Below are positions 28,008 to 36,607 of a stretch of 53,029 nucleotides of DNA, in pieces. Positions within the stretch are counted from its first letter, which is position 1. The number at the start of each line of letters is the position of its first letter. The translations under genes and the position numbers were made by a program. Under the pieces are notes generated by a model. The model was not told the DNA's origin, did not search any database, and saw nothing but the letters and a program-made list of their open reading frames with translations. This DNA is from CAZBSE01 sp964561115 (GTDB lineage Bacteria > Actinomycetota > Humimicrobiia > Humimicrobiales > Humimicrobiaceae), in NCBI GenBank assembly GCA_964561115.1, contig CAZLOE010000007.1, positions 1-53,029 of the forward strand, in the 5' to 3' direction.

Positions 28008-29666
28008 TTATTCTAACACAGCTCCCCTTGCTGCTGAACTAACTAATCTGGAATATCTTACAAGATAACCTTCTTTTATTTTTATATCCGGGGGACTCCA
28101 TTTTTTCATCCTGTTCGCTATCTCTCCGTCCTTTACAAGCAGTTTTATCTTGTTTTCCGGTATATTTATCTCTATAATATCTCCTTCTTCTATAATACAA
28201 ATGGGACCTCCTGCTTGAGCCTCCGGCGATATATGTCCGATCGATGCTCCTTTCGTAGCTCCGGAAAACCTTCCGTCAGTGATCAATGCAACTTCCTTAT
28301 CCATTCCTATTCCGGCAATGGCAGATGTGGGTGCAAGCATCTCCCTCATCCCCGGTCCACCCTTGGGACCCTCATATCTTATTACTATTACTTCACCAGG
28401 ATTTATTTTCCCATTCATTATAGCATCCAGAGATTCCTCTTCGCTGTCAAAAACTCTTGCTCTGCCTTTATGATAATACATAGAAGGATCAACTGCCGAC
28501 CTCTTTACTACACAACCTTCAGGGGCAATATTGCCCCATAGAATTGCAATTCCTCCATCTTTGGTATATGGTTCTGAGACTTCTCTTATTACTTCCTTAT
28601 CCAAAATTTCACACTGTGATACATTCTCACTTACTTTTTTACCGTTTACTGTTTTTATCTTACCGTTTATCAACCCATTTTTTAAAAGCTCGTTCATTAC
28701 TGCTTGCACACCACCTGCCCGGTATAGATCTTCAAGGTGATGCTCACCTGCAGGGCTCAACCTGCATAAATTTGGCGTCCTGCCACTTATCTCATTTACC
28801 ATTTTCAGCGTGAATTCCACTTTAGCTTCATTTGCCATCGCAGGCAGGTGTAGGATAGTGTTAGTAGAACATCCCAGTGCCATATCAACAGCAAGGGCGT
28901 TTCTTACTGCATCTATGGTTACTATGTCCCTGGGTCTAACGTTATTTTTAACAAGATCCATTATTTTCATCCCTGCTGTCTTTGCCAGTCTTAATCTTTT
29001 GGAGTAAAAAGCAGGAATAGTCCCATTACCTGTAAGAGCTATCCCTATAGCTTCTGAAAGACAGTTCATTGAATTTGCGGTAAACATCCCCGAACAACTC
29101 CCGCATGTAGGACAGGCTTCATCTTCTATTTCTATTAAATCCTTTTCGCTGTATTTACCTTTTTTATATTTGGAGATAGCCTCATAGCAGGTGCTATAAT
29201 CAATTCCCTGTCCCTTAAATCTTCCTGCCAGCATCGGTCCTCCACTTATTACAATCGAAGGTATATTTAATCTTAATGCTGCCATGATCATTCCCGGCAC
29301 TATCTTGTCGCAGTTTGGGACAAGGACCAGCCCGTCAAAAGCATGGGCTATAGACACTGCTTCAATGCTGTCCGCTATTATCTCCCTGGTGGCAAGAGAA
29401 TATTTCATCCCTATATGATTCATAGCTACACCGTCACATACTCCTATTGTAGAAAATTCCTGGGGTGTGCCTCCTGCTGTTCTTATTCCTGCCTTTGCCG
29501 CCTCAGTTATACTATCAAGGTGCATATGACCTGGTATCAATTCATTTGCCGAATTCGCAACACCTATTATGGGCCTGTTTATTTCCTCATCAGTATAACC
29601 CAGGGATTTAAAAATCGAACGGTGAGGCAGTCTTTCAATCCCTTTTTTCATTTTATCACTTCTCAA
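28008..29666 (-). CDS. ilvD: Dihydroxy-acid dehydratase
   Basis: Iron-sulfur dehydratase giving 2-oxoisovalerate and 2-oxo-3-methylvalerate. Cluster cysteines occur in LVPNCDKIVPG and CPTCGSCSGMFTANSMNCL; the metal-binding lysine/aspartate region is IGVCDGVAMNHIGMKYSL. The C-terminal swivelling domain has GPKGGPGMREM and ITDGRFSGATKGASIGH. Length is 552. The start is TTG, supported by a GGGAGG box four bases upstream; the nearest ATG five codons in is too far from that box. It is the first gene of the ilv/leu/ser cluster. Confidence 0.97.
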   Translation of the reverse strand: MRSDKMKKGIERLPHRSIFKSLGYTDEEINRPIIGVANSANELIPGHMHLDSITEAAKAGIRTAGGTPQEFSTIGVCDGVAMNHIGMKYSLATREIIADSIEAVSIAHAFDGLVLVPNCDKIVPGMIMAALRLNIPSIVISGGPMLAGRFKGQGIDYSTCYEAISKYKKGKYSEKDLIEIEDEACPTCGSCSGMFTANSMNCLSEAIGIALTGNGTIPAFYSKRLRLAKTAGMKIMDLVKNNVRPRDIVTIDAVRNALAVDMALGCSTNTILHLPAMANEAKVEFTLKMVNEISGRTPNLCRLSPAGEHHLEDLYRAGGVQAVMNELLKNGLINGKIKTVNGKKVSENVSQCEILDKEVIREVSEPYTKDGGIAILWGNIAPEGCVVKRSAVDPSMYYHKGRARVFDSEEESLDAIMNGKINPGEVIVIRYEGPKGGPGMREMLAPTSAIAGIGMDKEVALITDGRFSGATKGASIGHISPEAQAGGPICIIEEGDIIEINIPENKIKLLVKDGEIANRMKKWSPPDIKIKEGYLVRYSRLVSSAARGAVLE

Positions 29667-29790
29667 TTTTCCTCCCTTCCTGAAAATCTATTTTTAAAAT
29701 ATTTATATTATATAATACAGCCACCACTTGAGATACTATTAAAAGAATTACAGGACTATAAACTTGAGTTATGCGATAATAATCCTGGAA

Positions 29791-29940
29791 TCAGGATAGA
29801 ATACCGACCACGATTAGCAGACTGACTGAGACTATAAGAATACACAGCGAAACATTGGCAATATTGCTATTGCCATTAAAAAGAGCCTTCAAAAACCCTT
29901 TTTTAAATTCGTTTAAAAATTTATCTTTACTCGTATTCAT
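29791..29940 (-). CDS. Possible 49-residue membrane peptide (doubtful)
   Basis: From an ATG the frame encodes a charged amphipathic N-terminal half (MNTSKDKFLNEFKKGFLKAL) and one hydrophobic C-terminal segment of about 20 residues (SLCILIVSVSLLIVVGIL). The frame is open further upstream to a TTG, but that part lies inside the transcription terminator of the preceding gene, so I reject the longer form. No Shine-Dalgarno is visible before the ATG and the stop codon overlaps a small hairpin. It could be a real small membrane protein or chance. Confidence 0.25.
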   Translation of the reverse strand: MNTSKDKFLNEFKKGFLKALFNGNSNIANVSLCILIVSVSLLIVVGILS

Positions 29941-30000
29941 AATAACTATTGATAATTTGTTTGATGAAATATAATAGCATATATATATCGCTAAGACAAT

Positions 30001-30048
30001 TAAAAAACTAAAAAATAAGGGCTTGAGCCTGGTAAAACTCAAACCCTT
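30001..30048 (-). terminator. Intrinsic terminator of the trypsin-like lipoprotein gene
   Basis: On the minus strand an 11-bp stem, AAGGGTTTGAG with CTCAAGCCCTT (30038-30048 and 30017-30027), is closed with one U-G pair and followed by a T-rich tract ATTTTTTAG. It lies 37 bases after the stop. On the plus strand the U-G pair becomes an A-C mismatch and only four T follow, so it favours minus-strand transcripts. Confidence 0.8.
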
Positions 30049-30084
30049 TTAGTTAGACTTAACTGTTTAAAAATATTCTCTTGC

Positions 30085-31233
30085 TTAATCTTCTGAATTA
30101 TCTATTATATTAACCTCGGTACCTTCCCTGAATGTTTTATCTTCTCCCCTGTTAATAGCTTCCTGGGCTTTTGACCTGTATTCTTGAGCAAGAAGATGCC
30201 TTTGATTCAGATTAAGTATTGCATTAAAATGCTTTATAGCTTCGGAATAGTATTCCATTCTGTACATAACCAGGCCAAGTCTGAATTCCTCATCTACCGT
30301 CCCCAGCTTATTGGTAACACCGTTCCTATTTAACATCTCTGCTATATCATTACTGGGCCTTAAATAATTATTGGCTATATCTGTCCCCATAGTCAGAATA
30401 CCTATCACCTGACCATTTTCATCCAGCACCGGACCCCCGCTGTTTCCTGCTCTTGCATCACCCTGGATCTGAAGGATCTCAGTTCCTGCAAGCATTAATT
30501 TGCTGCTTATGCTTCCACTGGTTACTGTAGGATTCATAATATTTTCCTGACCTATTTCAGAAGACCAGGGATAGCCTACTATAGTAAGACTGTCCTGTAT
30601 CTCTACCATTGATGAATCTCCAATAATAACACTTGAAAGTGCCCTTCCGGTCTGCGGTTGTATCTTTAAAAGAGCAATATCTCTCTGATCAGTGCCGCTG
30701 TAATCTATCTCTTCCGCCCTTATAAAAGTTTCCTGGCTGGCAGGATCATCGGGTATTCCTGAATTGGCCGTGTTAAACTGCACATATACTTCCCTGTCAT
30801 ACGGGCCACCCTGGTATCCCTCGACCTTTATGTTCTCATAAGCCCAGTTCCAGTCGGCATCTGTCCAGGAGTCAAGATTGTAATTATCTATCAGATAACC
30901 ATATATAAGATCGTATTTGAAATCAGCTTCCCCTATATCTATCAGGTGTCCTGCTGTTATTATATGACCGGTATCAGGATTGACACAGAACCCTGTCCCG
31001 CCGAAAGCCCAGTAATATGGATCACTCCATAGATTTTCCCATGGATCAAGAATATAACCAAAAAAGTAAGCAGTTACAAAACATACAGAGGGCTGTATTA
31101 AAATGACATTATCCTGTTCTGTCAGTTCGTATGACATCTCTCTGGTACATCCCAGTCCAATAGAACCTACTAAAAATACTATAATAAAACATATAATCAG
31201 CAGTTTAAGTATCTTTTTTACCATCCCCATCAC
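30085..31233 (-). CDS. Trypsin-like serine protease, probable lipoprotein with C-terminal TPR-like repeat
   Basis: Extracytoplasmic protease of 382 residues. A hydrophobic signal segment (residues 8-28) ends at C29 (GLGC), a slightly weak lipobox. The catalytic triad is H96 (TAGHLI), D185 (QRDIALLKI) and S265 (GNSGGPV), the arrangement of HtrA-type proteases, but no PDZ domain follows. Instead about residues 320-365 (FRLGLVMYRMEYYSEAIKHF) look like a TPR helix pair. The catalytic domain carries an unusual Trp/Tyr/Asp-rich insertion at about 60-140. It is a single gene with its own terminator. Target proteins are unknown. Confidence 0.85.
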   Translation of the reverse strand: MMGMVKKILKLLIICFIIVFLVGSIGLGCTREMSYELTEQDNVILIQPSVCFVTAYFFGYILDPWENLWSDPYYWAFGGTGFCVNPDTGHIITAGHLIDIGEADFKYDLIYGYLIDNYNLDSWTDADWNWAYENIKVEGYQGGPYDREVYVQFNTANSGIPDDPASQETFIRAEEIDYSGTDQRDIALLKIQPQTGRALSSVIIGDSSMVEIQDSLTIVGYPWSSEIGQENIMNPTVTSGSISSKLMLAGTEILQIQGDARAGNSGGPVLDENGQVIGILTMGTDIANNYLRPSNDIAEMLNRNGVTNKLGTVDEEFRLGLVMYRMEYYSEAIKHFNAILNLNQRHLLAQEYRSKAQEAINRGEDKTFREGTEVNIIDNSED

Positions 31234-31392
31234 ACCCTTTAATAAAAATTATAATTCCAAACACATATTTATTAATAATTATATTTTCTTTTTTCGTTTT
31301 AGTCAATAAATATATTAAGTTATTATTATATTTTAAATAAAACTTTTTATAATAATTTATTATAAATAATTATTTATAAAACGTAAAAAAAT

Positions 31393-32514
31393 TTATTCTG
31401 TATTTAAAATCTTTTTATAATATTTCAAATATTGGGGCACTATCAACCTGCTGTCAAAAAGCTTTGCCCTTTTTCTTGCTTCAACACCCATCTTCGCCCT
31501 GATATCTTCACTGGTTAGTATCTTAACTGCAGCTTCAGTCATAGAACCAATGTCTTCAGGATCAAAAATAAATCCTGATCTCCCATGTTCTACTATTTCT
31601 TTAAGTCCTCCCACACTTGTCCCTATCACAGGGACCTCACAACTTAAAGCTTCGAGAGCTGAGAGTCCAAAACCTTCACTTTTTGAAGGAAGCATATATA
31701 GATCACTTATGTTTAACAGCGATATTATATTTTCCTGGATTCCCAGAAATATCACTTTGTCTTCCAGATTTAACTCACTTACCATATTCCTTATCCGGTA
31801 TATATCCGGACCATCCCCAATAAGTATTAATTTACTCTTTACTTCCCTGCTGACCGAATAAAATACTTTTATTATATTGTCAATATTTTTTACCGGCCTG
31901 AAGTTAGAAATATGAATAATCACCTTATCATCCTTATCAATAAAAGCCGACTTTTTACTTTTTCCACCATTCCTTTTATATATTTCGGTATCTATAAAAT
32001 TATATATTACTTTCATCTCCTTATCTATTTTAAAGGTCTTCTCGGTAGTTTCTTTAAGATAATGGGAAACACAGGTAACACCGTCGCTTTTTTCTATACT
32101 GAATTTTGTTATCTTGTAAAAAGACGAGTGGGTCCCTACAAGTGTAATATCAGTACCGTGAAGAGTGGTTACAAATTTGATCTTTCTGTCTCCTATCATT
32201 TTTTTTGCCAGATATGCCGAAGCTGCGTGAGGCATTGCATAATGTACATGTAGAATATCCAGATTCTCTGATTCCGTCACCTCTGCCATTTTAGCGCTTA
32301 AAGACAGGCTGTATGGCGGATATTTAAACAAAGGGTAGTTAAAAATATCTACTTCGTGAAAAGAAATATTTCTGTTGAATCTGCTCAGCCTGAATGGAAG
32401 CCCGTAACTTATAAAATGTATGCTATGACCTGCTTTTGCCAGCTCTAGACCCAGTTCGGTAGCTACCGCCCCGCTGCCGCCGTAGGTAGGATAACAGGTT
32501 ATTCCTATGTTCAT
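31393..32514 (-). CDS. bshA: N-acetyl-alpha-D-glucosaminyl L-malate synthase
   Basis: GT4-family glycosyltransferase that joins UDP-GlcNAc and L-malate in the first step of bacillithiol synthesis. The N-terminal TYGGSGAVATELG loop and LDILHVHYAMPHA are BshA hallmarks; the nucleotide-sugar site is in LLPSKSEGFGLSALEALSC with VIGTSVGGLKEIV. It has 373 residues, the normal length. It is the last gene of the bshC-bshB-bshA run, 43 bases after bshB. Without bshB and bshC alongside it could be mistaken for a generic GT4 enzyme; the context makes the assignment strong. Confidence 0.93.
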   Translation of the reverse strand: MNIGITCYPTYGGSGAVATELGLELAKAGHSIHFISYGLPFRLSRFNRNISFHEVDIFNYPLFKYPPYSLSLSAKMAEVTESENLDILHVHYAMPHAASAYLAKKMIGDRKIKFVTTLHGTDITLVGTHSSFYKITKFSIEKSDGVTCVSHYLKETTEKTFKIDKEMKVIYNFIDTEIYKRNGGKSKKSAFIDKDDKVIIHISNFRPVKNIDNIIKVFYSVSREVKSKLILIGDGPDIYRIRNMVSELNLEDKVIFLGIQENIISLLNISDLYMLPSKSEGFGLSALEALSCEVPVIGTSVGGLKEIVEHGRSGFIFDPEDIGSMTEAAVKILTSEDIRAKMGVEARKRAKLFDSRLIVPQYLKYYKKILNTE

Positions 32515-32557
32515 AGTATCGACCTACAGGTTAATAAATCTAAAAAATTTCTGGTTA

Positions 32558-33283
32558 TTACTTAATATATTCAAAAAATTTTAGCGGGTCCTCGATTCTG
32601 ATATCAAACTCTATATAATAAGGCTCTCCATATTCTGATCTTATCTTTAAGCCCAGGCACTTGTGTCTGCTGTTTATTACATCAAAAAAATATTTGGAGG
32701 TCATATGATTACCTGGCTTTTCTTCTTTACTGGCATAGAACTGGGACCTGTATGCAGATACTGCTTCCAGCTTCTTTTTATAATACCTACTTATATCAAC
32801 TATAAAACTCGGCTTGAACTCGTAATGAAGCATGTAGCTCATTACTATATGAGGACGGTGAAAATCAATTTTGGTCTTAAATTTCCTGAGCCCTGAAATA
32901 AAAATGGAATCTTTCAGCAGCTTATAAGAATTTTCGTGGTCCGGATGCCTGTCCCACCTGAAAGGTATAAGAGCAAGATGTGGCCTGTATTTTCTTACTG
33001 CATTTATTACTTTTAATCTGCTGTCAAAGTCATTTTTTATATTCCCGTCCTCAAGTCCAAGATTCTCCCGCACATCTAATCCAAGTATTTTTGATGCTTT
33101 TTCAGTTTCTTTCTTTCTGGTATCCAGGTCTCCATTAGTAGAAAGCTCGGCTCTGCTGAGGTCTATTATCCCTGTCCTGTATCCCTGATCCTTTAATTTT
33201 AATAAAATCCCTCCGCATCCCATTTCCGCATCATCCGGATGCGGACTGAAGGCAATAACATCTATTTTATTTAATTTATTCAT
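32558..33283 (-). CDS. bshB: Bacillithiol pathway deacetylase (LmbE/PIG-L family)
   Basis: Zinc-dependent deacetylase that removes the acetyl group from GlcNAc-malate. Metal ligands are H15 and D18 in FSPHPDDAEMGCGG, with a third His in WDRHPDHENSY. Length 241 and the sequence GIIDLSRAELSTNG fit the BshB1 subgroup. It lies nine bases after bshC and before bshA, so the three bacillithiol enzymes form one operon. A second activity, mycothiol-type conjugate amidase, is possible for the family but not suggested by context. Confidence 0.94.
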   Translation of the reverse strand: MNKLNKIDVIAFSPHPDDAEMGCGGILLKLKDQGYRTGIIDLSRAELSTNGDLDTRKKETEKASKILGLDVRENLGLEDGNIKNDFDSRLKVINAVRKYRPHLALIPFRWDRHPDHENSYKLLKDSIFISGLRKFKTKIDFHRPHIVMSYMLHYEFKPSFIVDISRYYKKKLEAVSAYRSQFYASKEEKPGNHMTSKYFFDVINSRHKCLGLKIRSEYGEPYYIEFDIRIEDPLKFFEYIK

Positions 33284-33292
33284 ACTTCCATC

Positions 33293-34957
33293 CTAATTTA
33301 TTTCTAAAAATCTATGTAAAAAATCCAGTGGTTCTAAAGACTCATACAAATCATCTATAAATCTAAAACCATATTTATTCAAATAACTTATTATATTGAT
33401 CTCACGCTCCTGTAAATTCCCGTTGGGGAATATATTTAAATAAAGCTTATCGACACCTTTAACCATGAATTCATTTTGCTTCTTGTATTCTGAATAAATC
33501 TTTTTATGTAAAACTTCTATCTCTTTTTTTATATTCCTTTTAATTCTATCAAAAGAACTTGAAACATTCATTTTATTACCTTCAATATTTTTCTCCAGTG
33601 CTTCCAGCCTTTTTTTAATATCATTCTCAAGACCCTTGATTGATTTAGAAAGATCGATTTTTAAATTTTTACCAATTACTTTTTTTATAGCCTCTTCTCT
33701 TCCACACCCCAATTCGGTATACTTTATTTTTAACTCTAAAATCAGTTTTTTTACATTACTCTCAATTACTGTGGCTGAAAATCTGGGATAGATAACAGGC
33801 ATTTTCATACCCATAATCTCATAAACAGTTTTCAACTGCGCAAAATAACTTACCTCACCCGGACCGCAAACAGAACATAACACCGGCAGGCAACTATCCT
33901 GCAACAGCGGCCTTAGTACTACATTCAGGCTGACATCACCAGGATTCTCCTTGATTAGCCCCTGTAATTCTTTTTTATGGTAGCTATTGCCTGAGACTCT
34001 GAACGATTTATTGTCTTTTGAGTAGATCTTTATCCTGGAGTTTCTCAATTTGAGAAAAAAATCAAGCGTATCTACTACCGGATTAAGCTGACTGTGATAA
34101 CCCTTGCTGTTGAGTCTTCTGCCTGTCGATACTATTAAATCTGTTATCTTGTCGTGGTTCTCCATATCAAACTCCAGTAGATCCAGAGATAGTTTCTTCA
34201 GTTCTGTGCCAGCAGGATCTACCATAACTATACCGTGATCTGAAAACATTCTTGTAATAACAGATGAAAAGAAAGAAGGAATATTTATTTTGCCATCAGC
34301 ATCGGTACAATTATTTACAGTATCTTTAAGGGCACTTTTATAAAAGTCAATTATTTCAGATGTAAAATCTGTAGAGCGAATAATTCCTGCTACCTTTTCA
34401 ATTGCCTTTTTTATCCTTACAGGATCAAGATAAATATCCGAATATCTTGTTTTTAGGTCAAAATCTGAAAGATCTAATTTAATATTTGCGATCTCTCCAT
34501 TTATTATATTCAAATTATCTATCTGGCCGATATTACTGTCATCCGATGCATTCCAGAAACATGGTATAACAGGGACTTTTAATTTATTTTTAAAATAACT
34601 GCTTAACTTCAGCACGGTAAGTATTTTAAATATTATAAATATCGGACCAGTCAGAAATCCAGGCTGCTGTCCTCCTATTACTACCAGCGATCTTTTGCTT
34701 TTAAATCTTTCTATATTTTTTAGAGTACTTTTACTGCATCCTATTTTTTTATTATAGTTTTTTAGAATATCATAGATCTTTATTCTGTTTTTTTCATCAT
34801 AATCCGCTTCAATGTCAAAGATTCTTTTTCTATAATTCTCTATTTTTCTATAATCGTATTCATAGAATTCCATTACATTCCTAAAATCAAAGATGTAATC
34901 TCTAAACAGGTCATTAGAGTAAAATTGCTTTATATTTATCCCCCATGGTGAAATCAT
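33293..34957 (-). CDS. bshC: Putative cysteine ligase BshC
   Basis: Believed to add cysteine to glucosaminyl-malate, completing bacillithiol. The 554-residue length and the motifs VVIGGQQPGFLTGPIF, PVIPCFWNASDDSN and LRPLLQDSCLPVLCSVCGPG are diagnostic; the Rossmann-like core is followed by a long coiled-coil region at about residues 430-510 (rich in Lys and Glu), as in Bacillus BshC. It is the first gene of the operon and is divergent from mnmA, with 89 bases between. No clear Shine-Dalgarno precedes the ATG. Confidence 0.95.
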   Translation of the reverse strand: MISPWGINIKQFYSNDLFRDYIFDFRNVMEFYEYDYRKIENYRKRIFDIEADYDEKNRIKIYDILKNYNKKIGCSKSTLKNIERFKSKRSLVVIGGQQPGFLTGPIFIIFKILTVLKLSSYFKNKLKVPVIPCFWNASDDSNIGQIDNLNIINGEIANIKLDLSDFDLKTRYSDIYLDPVRIKKAIEKVAGIIRSTDFTSEIIDFYKSALKDTVNNCTDADGKINIPSFFSSVITRMFSDHGIVMVDPAGTELKKLSLDLLEFDMENHDKITDLIVSTGRRLNSKGYHSQLNPVVDTLDFFLKLRNSRIKIYSKDNKSFRVSGNSYHKKELQGLIKENPGDVSLNVVLRPLLQDSCLPVLCSVCGPGEVSYFAQLKTVYEIMGMKMPVIYPRFSATVIESNVKKLILELKIKYTELGCGREEAIKKVIGKNLKIDLSKSIKGLENDIKKRLEALEKNIEGNKMNVSSSFDRIKRNIKKEIEVLHKKIYSEYKKQNEFMVKGVDKLYLNIFPNGNLQEREINIISYLNKYGFRFIDDLYESLEPLDFLHRFLEIN

Positions 34958-35046
34958 AAGAATATAAATATTTATGAATAAAAGACTAAACTGTATAATA
35001 TCTTACATAATATCATATAATTATCCAGGCAAAACAAATAGCTATT

Positions 35047-36153
35047 ATGATAAATTCAAATTCTAATTGTAAGAAAAATGATAAAAGAGTAGCTGTAGCT
35101 ATGAGTGGTGGTATTGACAGCTCAATTGCTGCAAAGATTTTAAAAGATGAAGGATGGGAAATAATAGGAGTCACCATGAAATTCCTTCCGGATGATTTTA
35201 ACTGGAAAGATACAGATAAAACATGCTGCTCCGTGAAAGACATTGAAACTGCGAAAAAAGTATGCCTTAAACTTGGAACACCTCATTTCGTGATAGATCT
35301 TTTAAAGCCGTTTGAAGAAAAGATAATCGATCCTTTCTGCCTTGAATATCAGCAGGGGCGCACCCCCAACCCCTGTGTTGACTGTAATAAATATATTAAA
35401 TTTGGATCTCTCTTAGAAAGAATAAAAAAACTCGGGGCTTTATTTATTGCCACAGGTCACTACTGCGTGGTAGAGAAATCTTCGGATACCGGTTTATTCG
35501 AAGTAAAAAAAGGAGCTGATGATAACAAAGATCAGAGTTACTTATTCTGGAGGCTTGCTCAAGAGCAGCTTTCACAGATTAAGACTCCCTTGGGAAAACT
35601 GTCAAAAGAAAGTATAAGAAAAAAATCAAATAAAATATTCCCGTTTTTAAAAAAGAAAAGTGAAAGCCAGGACATATGCTTCATACCCGGCAGTGATTAT
35701 CATTCATTTCTAAAACCCAGACTTAAAAATATAAGAAAAGGAAATATTGTAGATGTCAAAGGTAATATTATAGGAACACATAAAGGTTATCCCTTTTTTA
35801 CCGTCGGCCAGAGAAAGGGCCTTGGCATAAGTCATTCAAAGCCGCTTTATGTCAAAGAAATAATACCTGATAAAAATCTTATAGTAGCTGGAGAAGAAAA
35901 AGACTTAAGACAAAAATCATTTAAAATCAAAGATATTAATTTCATCGCAGGAAGACCACCAGCTAAAAGATTTAAAGCTATGGTCAAAATAAGATATAAT
36001 TTCAGGGAAACACCGGCAGAAATTGAAATAAACAGTAAAAATACAGCTATTATCACATTCGTAAAACCTCAGATGGCTGTCACACCCGGGCAATCAGCAG
36101 TCTTTTATATTGGTAATATCCTTATCGGAGGCGGAATAATAATAAAATCTTAG
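35047..36153 (+). CDS. mnmA: tRNA-specific 2-thiouridylase MnmA
   Basis: Installs sulfur at the 2-position of wobble uridine in tRNA Lys, Glu and Gln. The PP-loop for ATP is SGGIDSS at 20-26 (Ile where Val is usual). Catalytic cysteines are C110 in NPCVDCN and C211 in DICFIPG. GHYCVVE and the C-terminal TVGQRKGLGI and beta-barrel domain are intact; 368 residues. A TATAAT hexamer at 34994-34999 is a plausible -10. The stop overlaps by four bases with the stop of the convergent DUF5661 gene. Confidence 0.97.
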   Translation: MINSNSNCKKNDKRVAVAMSGGIDSSIAAKILKDEGWEIIGVTMKFLPDDFNWKDTDKTCCSVKDIETAKKVCLKLGTPHFVIDLLKPFEEKIIDPFCLEYQQGRTPNPCVDCNKYIKFGSLLERIKKLGALFIATGHYCVVEKSSDTGLFEVKKGADDNKDQSYLFWRLAQEQLSQIKTPLGKLSKESIRKKSNKIFPFLKKKSESQDICFIPGSDYHSFLKPRLKNIRKGNIVDVKGNIIGTHKGYPFFTVGQRKGLGISHSKPLYVKEIIPDKNLIVAGEEKDLRQKSFKIKDINFIAGRPPAKRFKAMVKIRYNFRETPAEIEINSKNTAIITFVKPQMAVTPGQSAVFYIGNILIGGGIIIKS

Positions 36154-36425
36154 TCTTCTATCTCCCAATAATCCTCTGCTTCTTCTTCCATCTTTGTCAA
36201 CCTGTCATAATAATCAGGAAATTCATTTAAATGAGCCAAAGCAATCTTACCGGTAATCAAAGGATCATCATCTGAAACATTGGTATTAGAATCAACTTTT
36301 CCATGTTCCAGTTCAACATCCATTCCTACTCTGAATTGTTCCACATCGAATTTAGACCAGTCAATTCCAAGCTCTTCTCCGATTTTTAAGGCTTCTTCTG
36401 CGGTGAAGTGTTTTTTAATAGTCAT
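36150..36425 (-). CDS. DUF5661 family protein
   Basis: Small acidic cytosolic protein of 91 residues. I recognise the DUF5661 signature: FDVEQFRVGMDVELEHGK, followed by DDDPLITGKIALAHLNEFPD and an acidic helical tail. Function is unknown; the family is widespread, often as a stand-alone gene. An AAGGAAGG box lies seven bases before the ATG, and a TATAAT hexamer (minus strand, 36469-36474) could be its -10. It is transcribed towards mnmA and away from the RNA element. Confidence 0.85.
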   Translation of the reverse strand: MTIKKHFTAEEALKIGEELGIDWSKFDVEQFRVGMDVELEHGKVDSNTNVSDDDPLITGKIALAHLNEFPDYYDRLTKMEEEAEDYWEIED

Positions 36426-36575
36426 TAAAGACCTTCCTTAGATTTTACTTATTACAATACGGGCTTAAATTATATAATATTTTTTAATAAATTAAAAAAT
36501 AGTTAAAATTTTGCTAATAATACTTAATAAGATTAAAACTCTTTAAAAAATTAGCTATAAATACCTAAATTGCTA

Positions 36576-36604
36576 TTGACATAAATATTACCTTTTGATA
36601 TATT
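36576..36604 (+). promoter_or_regulatory. Strong sigma-70/A promoter for the intergenic RNA
   Basis: A perfect -35 TTGACA (36576-36581), an exact 17-base spacer and a -10 TATATT (36599-36604). A start near 36610-36612 would begin the transcript within or just at the first pairing strand of the RNA that follows. It is the clearest promoter in the window. The 150 bases between it and the DUF5661 start are AT-rich and hold nothing else I can identify. Confidence 0.8.
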
Positions 36605-36607
36605 AAT

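Larger units (their letters stand above)
29667..30084. other. Intergenic region upstream of ilvD with a terminator and a doubtful small ORF
   Basis: This 418-base gap contains the terminator of the lipoprotein gene at its right end, a possible 49-codon minus-strand ORF in the middle and a short ATCCTG/CAGGAT hairpin at 29782-29797. The ilvD promoter must lie in the left part, where the bases are very AT-rich, but I cannot pick a convincing -35/-10 pair. No leader-peptide or riboswitch-like structure is apparent. Confidence 0.5.

Noticed and set aside
29791..30042. 83-codon minus-strand reading frame from a TTG
   Set aside because: Its first codons are the stem of the terminator that ends the lipoprotein gene, and the TTG has no ribosome-binding site. 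Only the 49-codon form from the internal ATG is kept, at low confidence.
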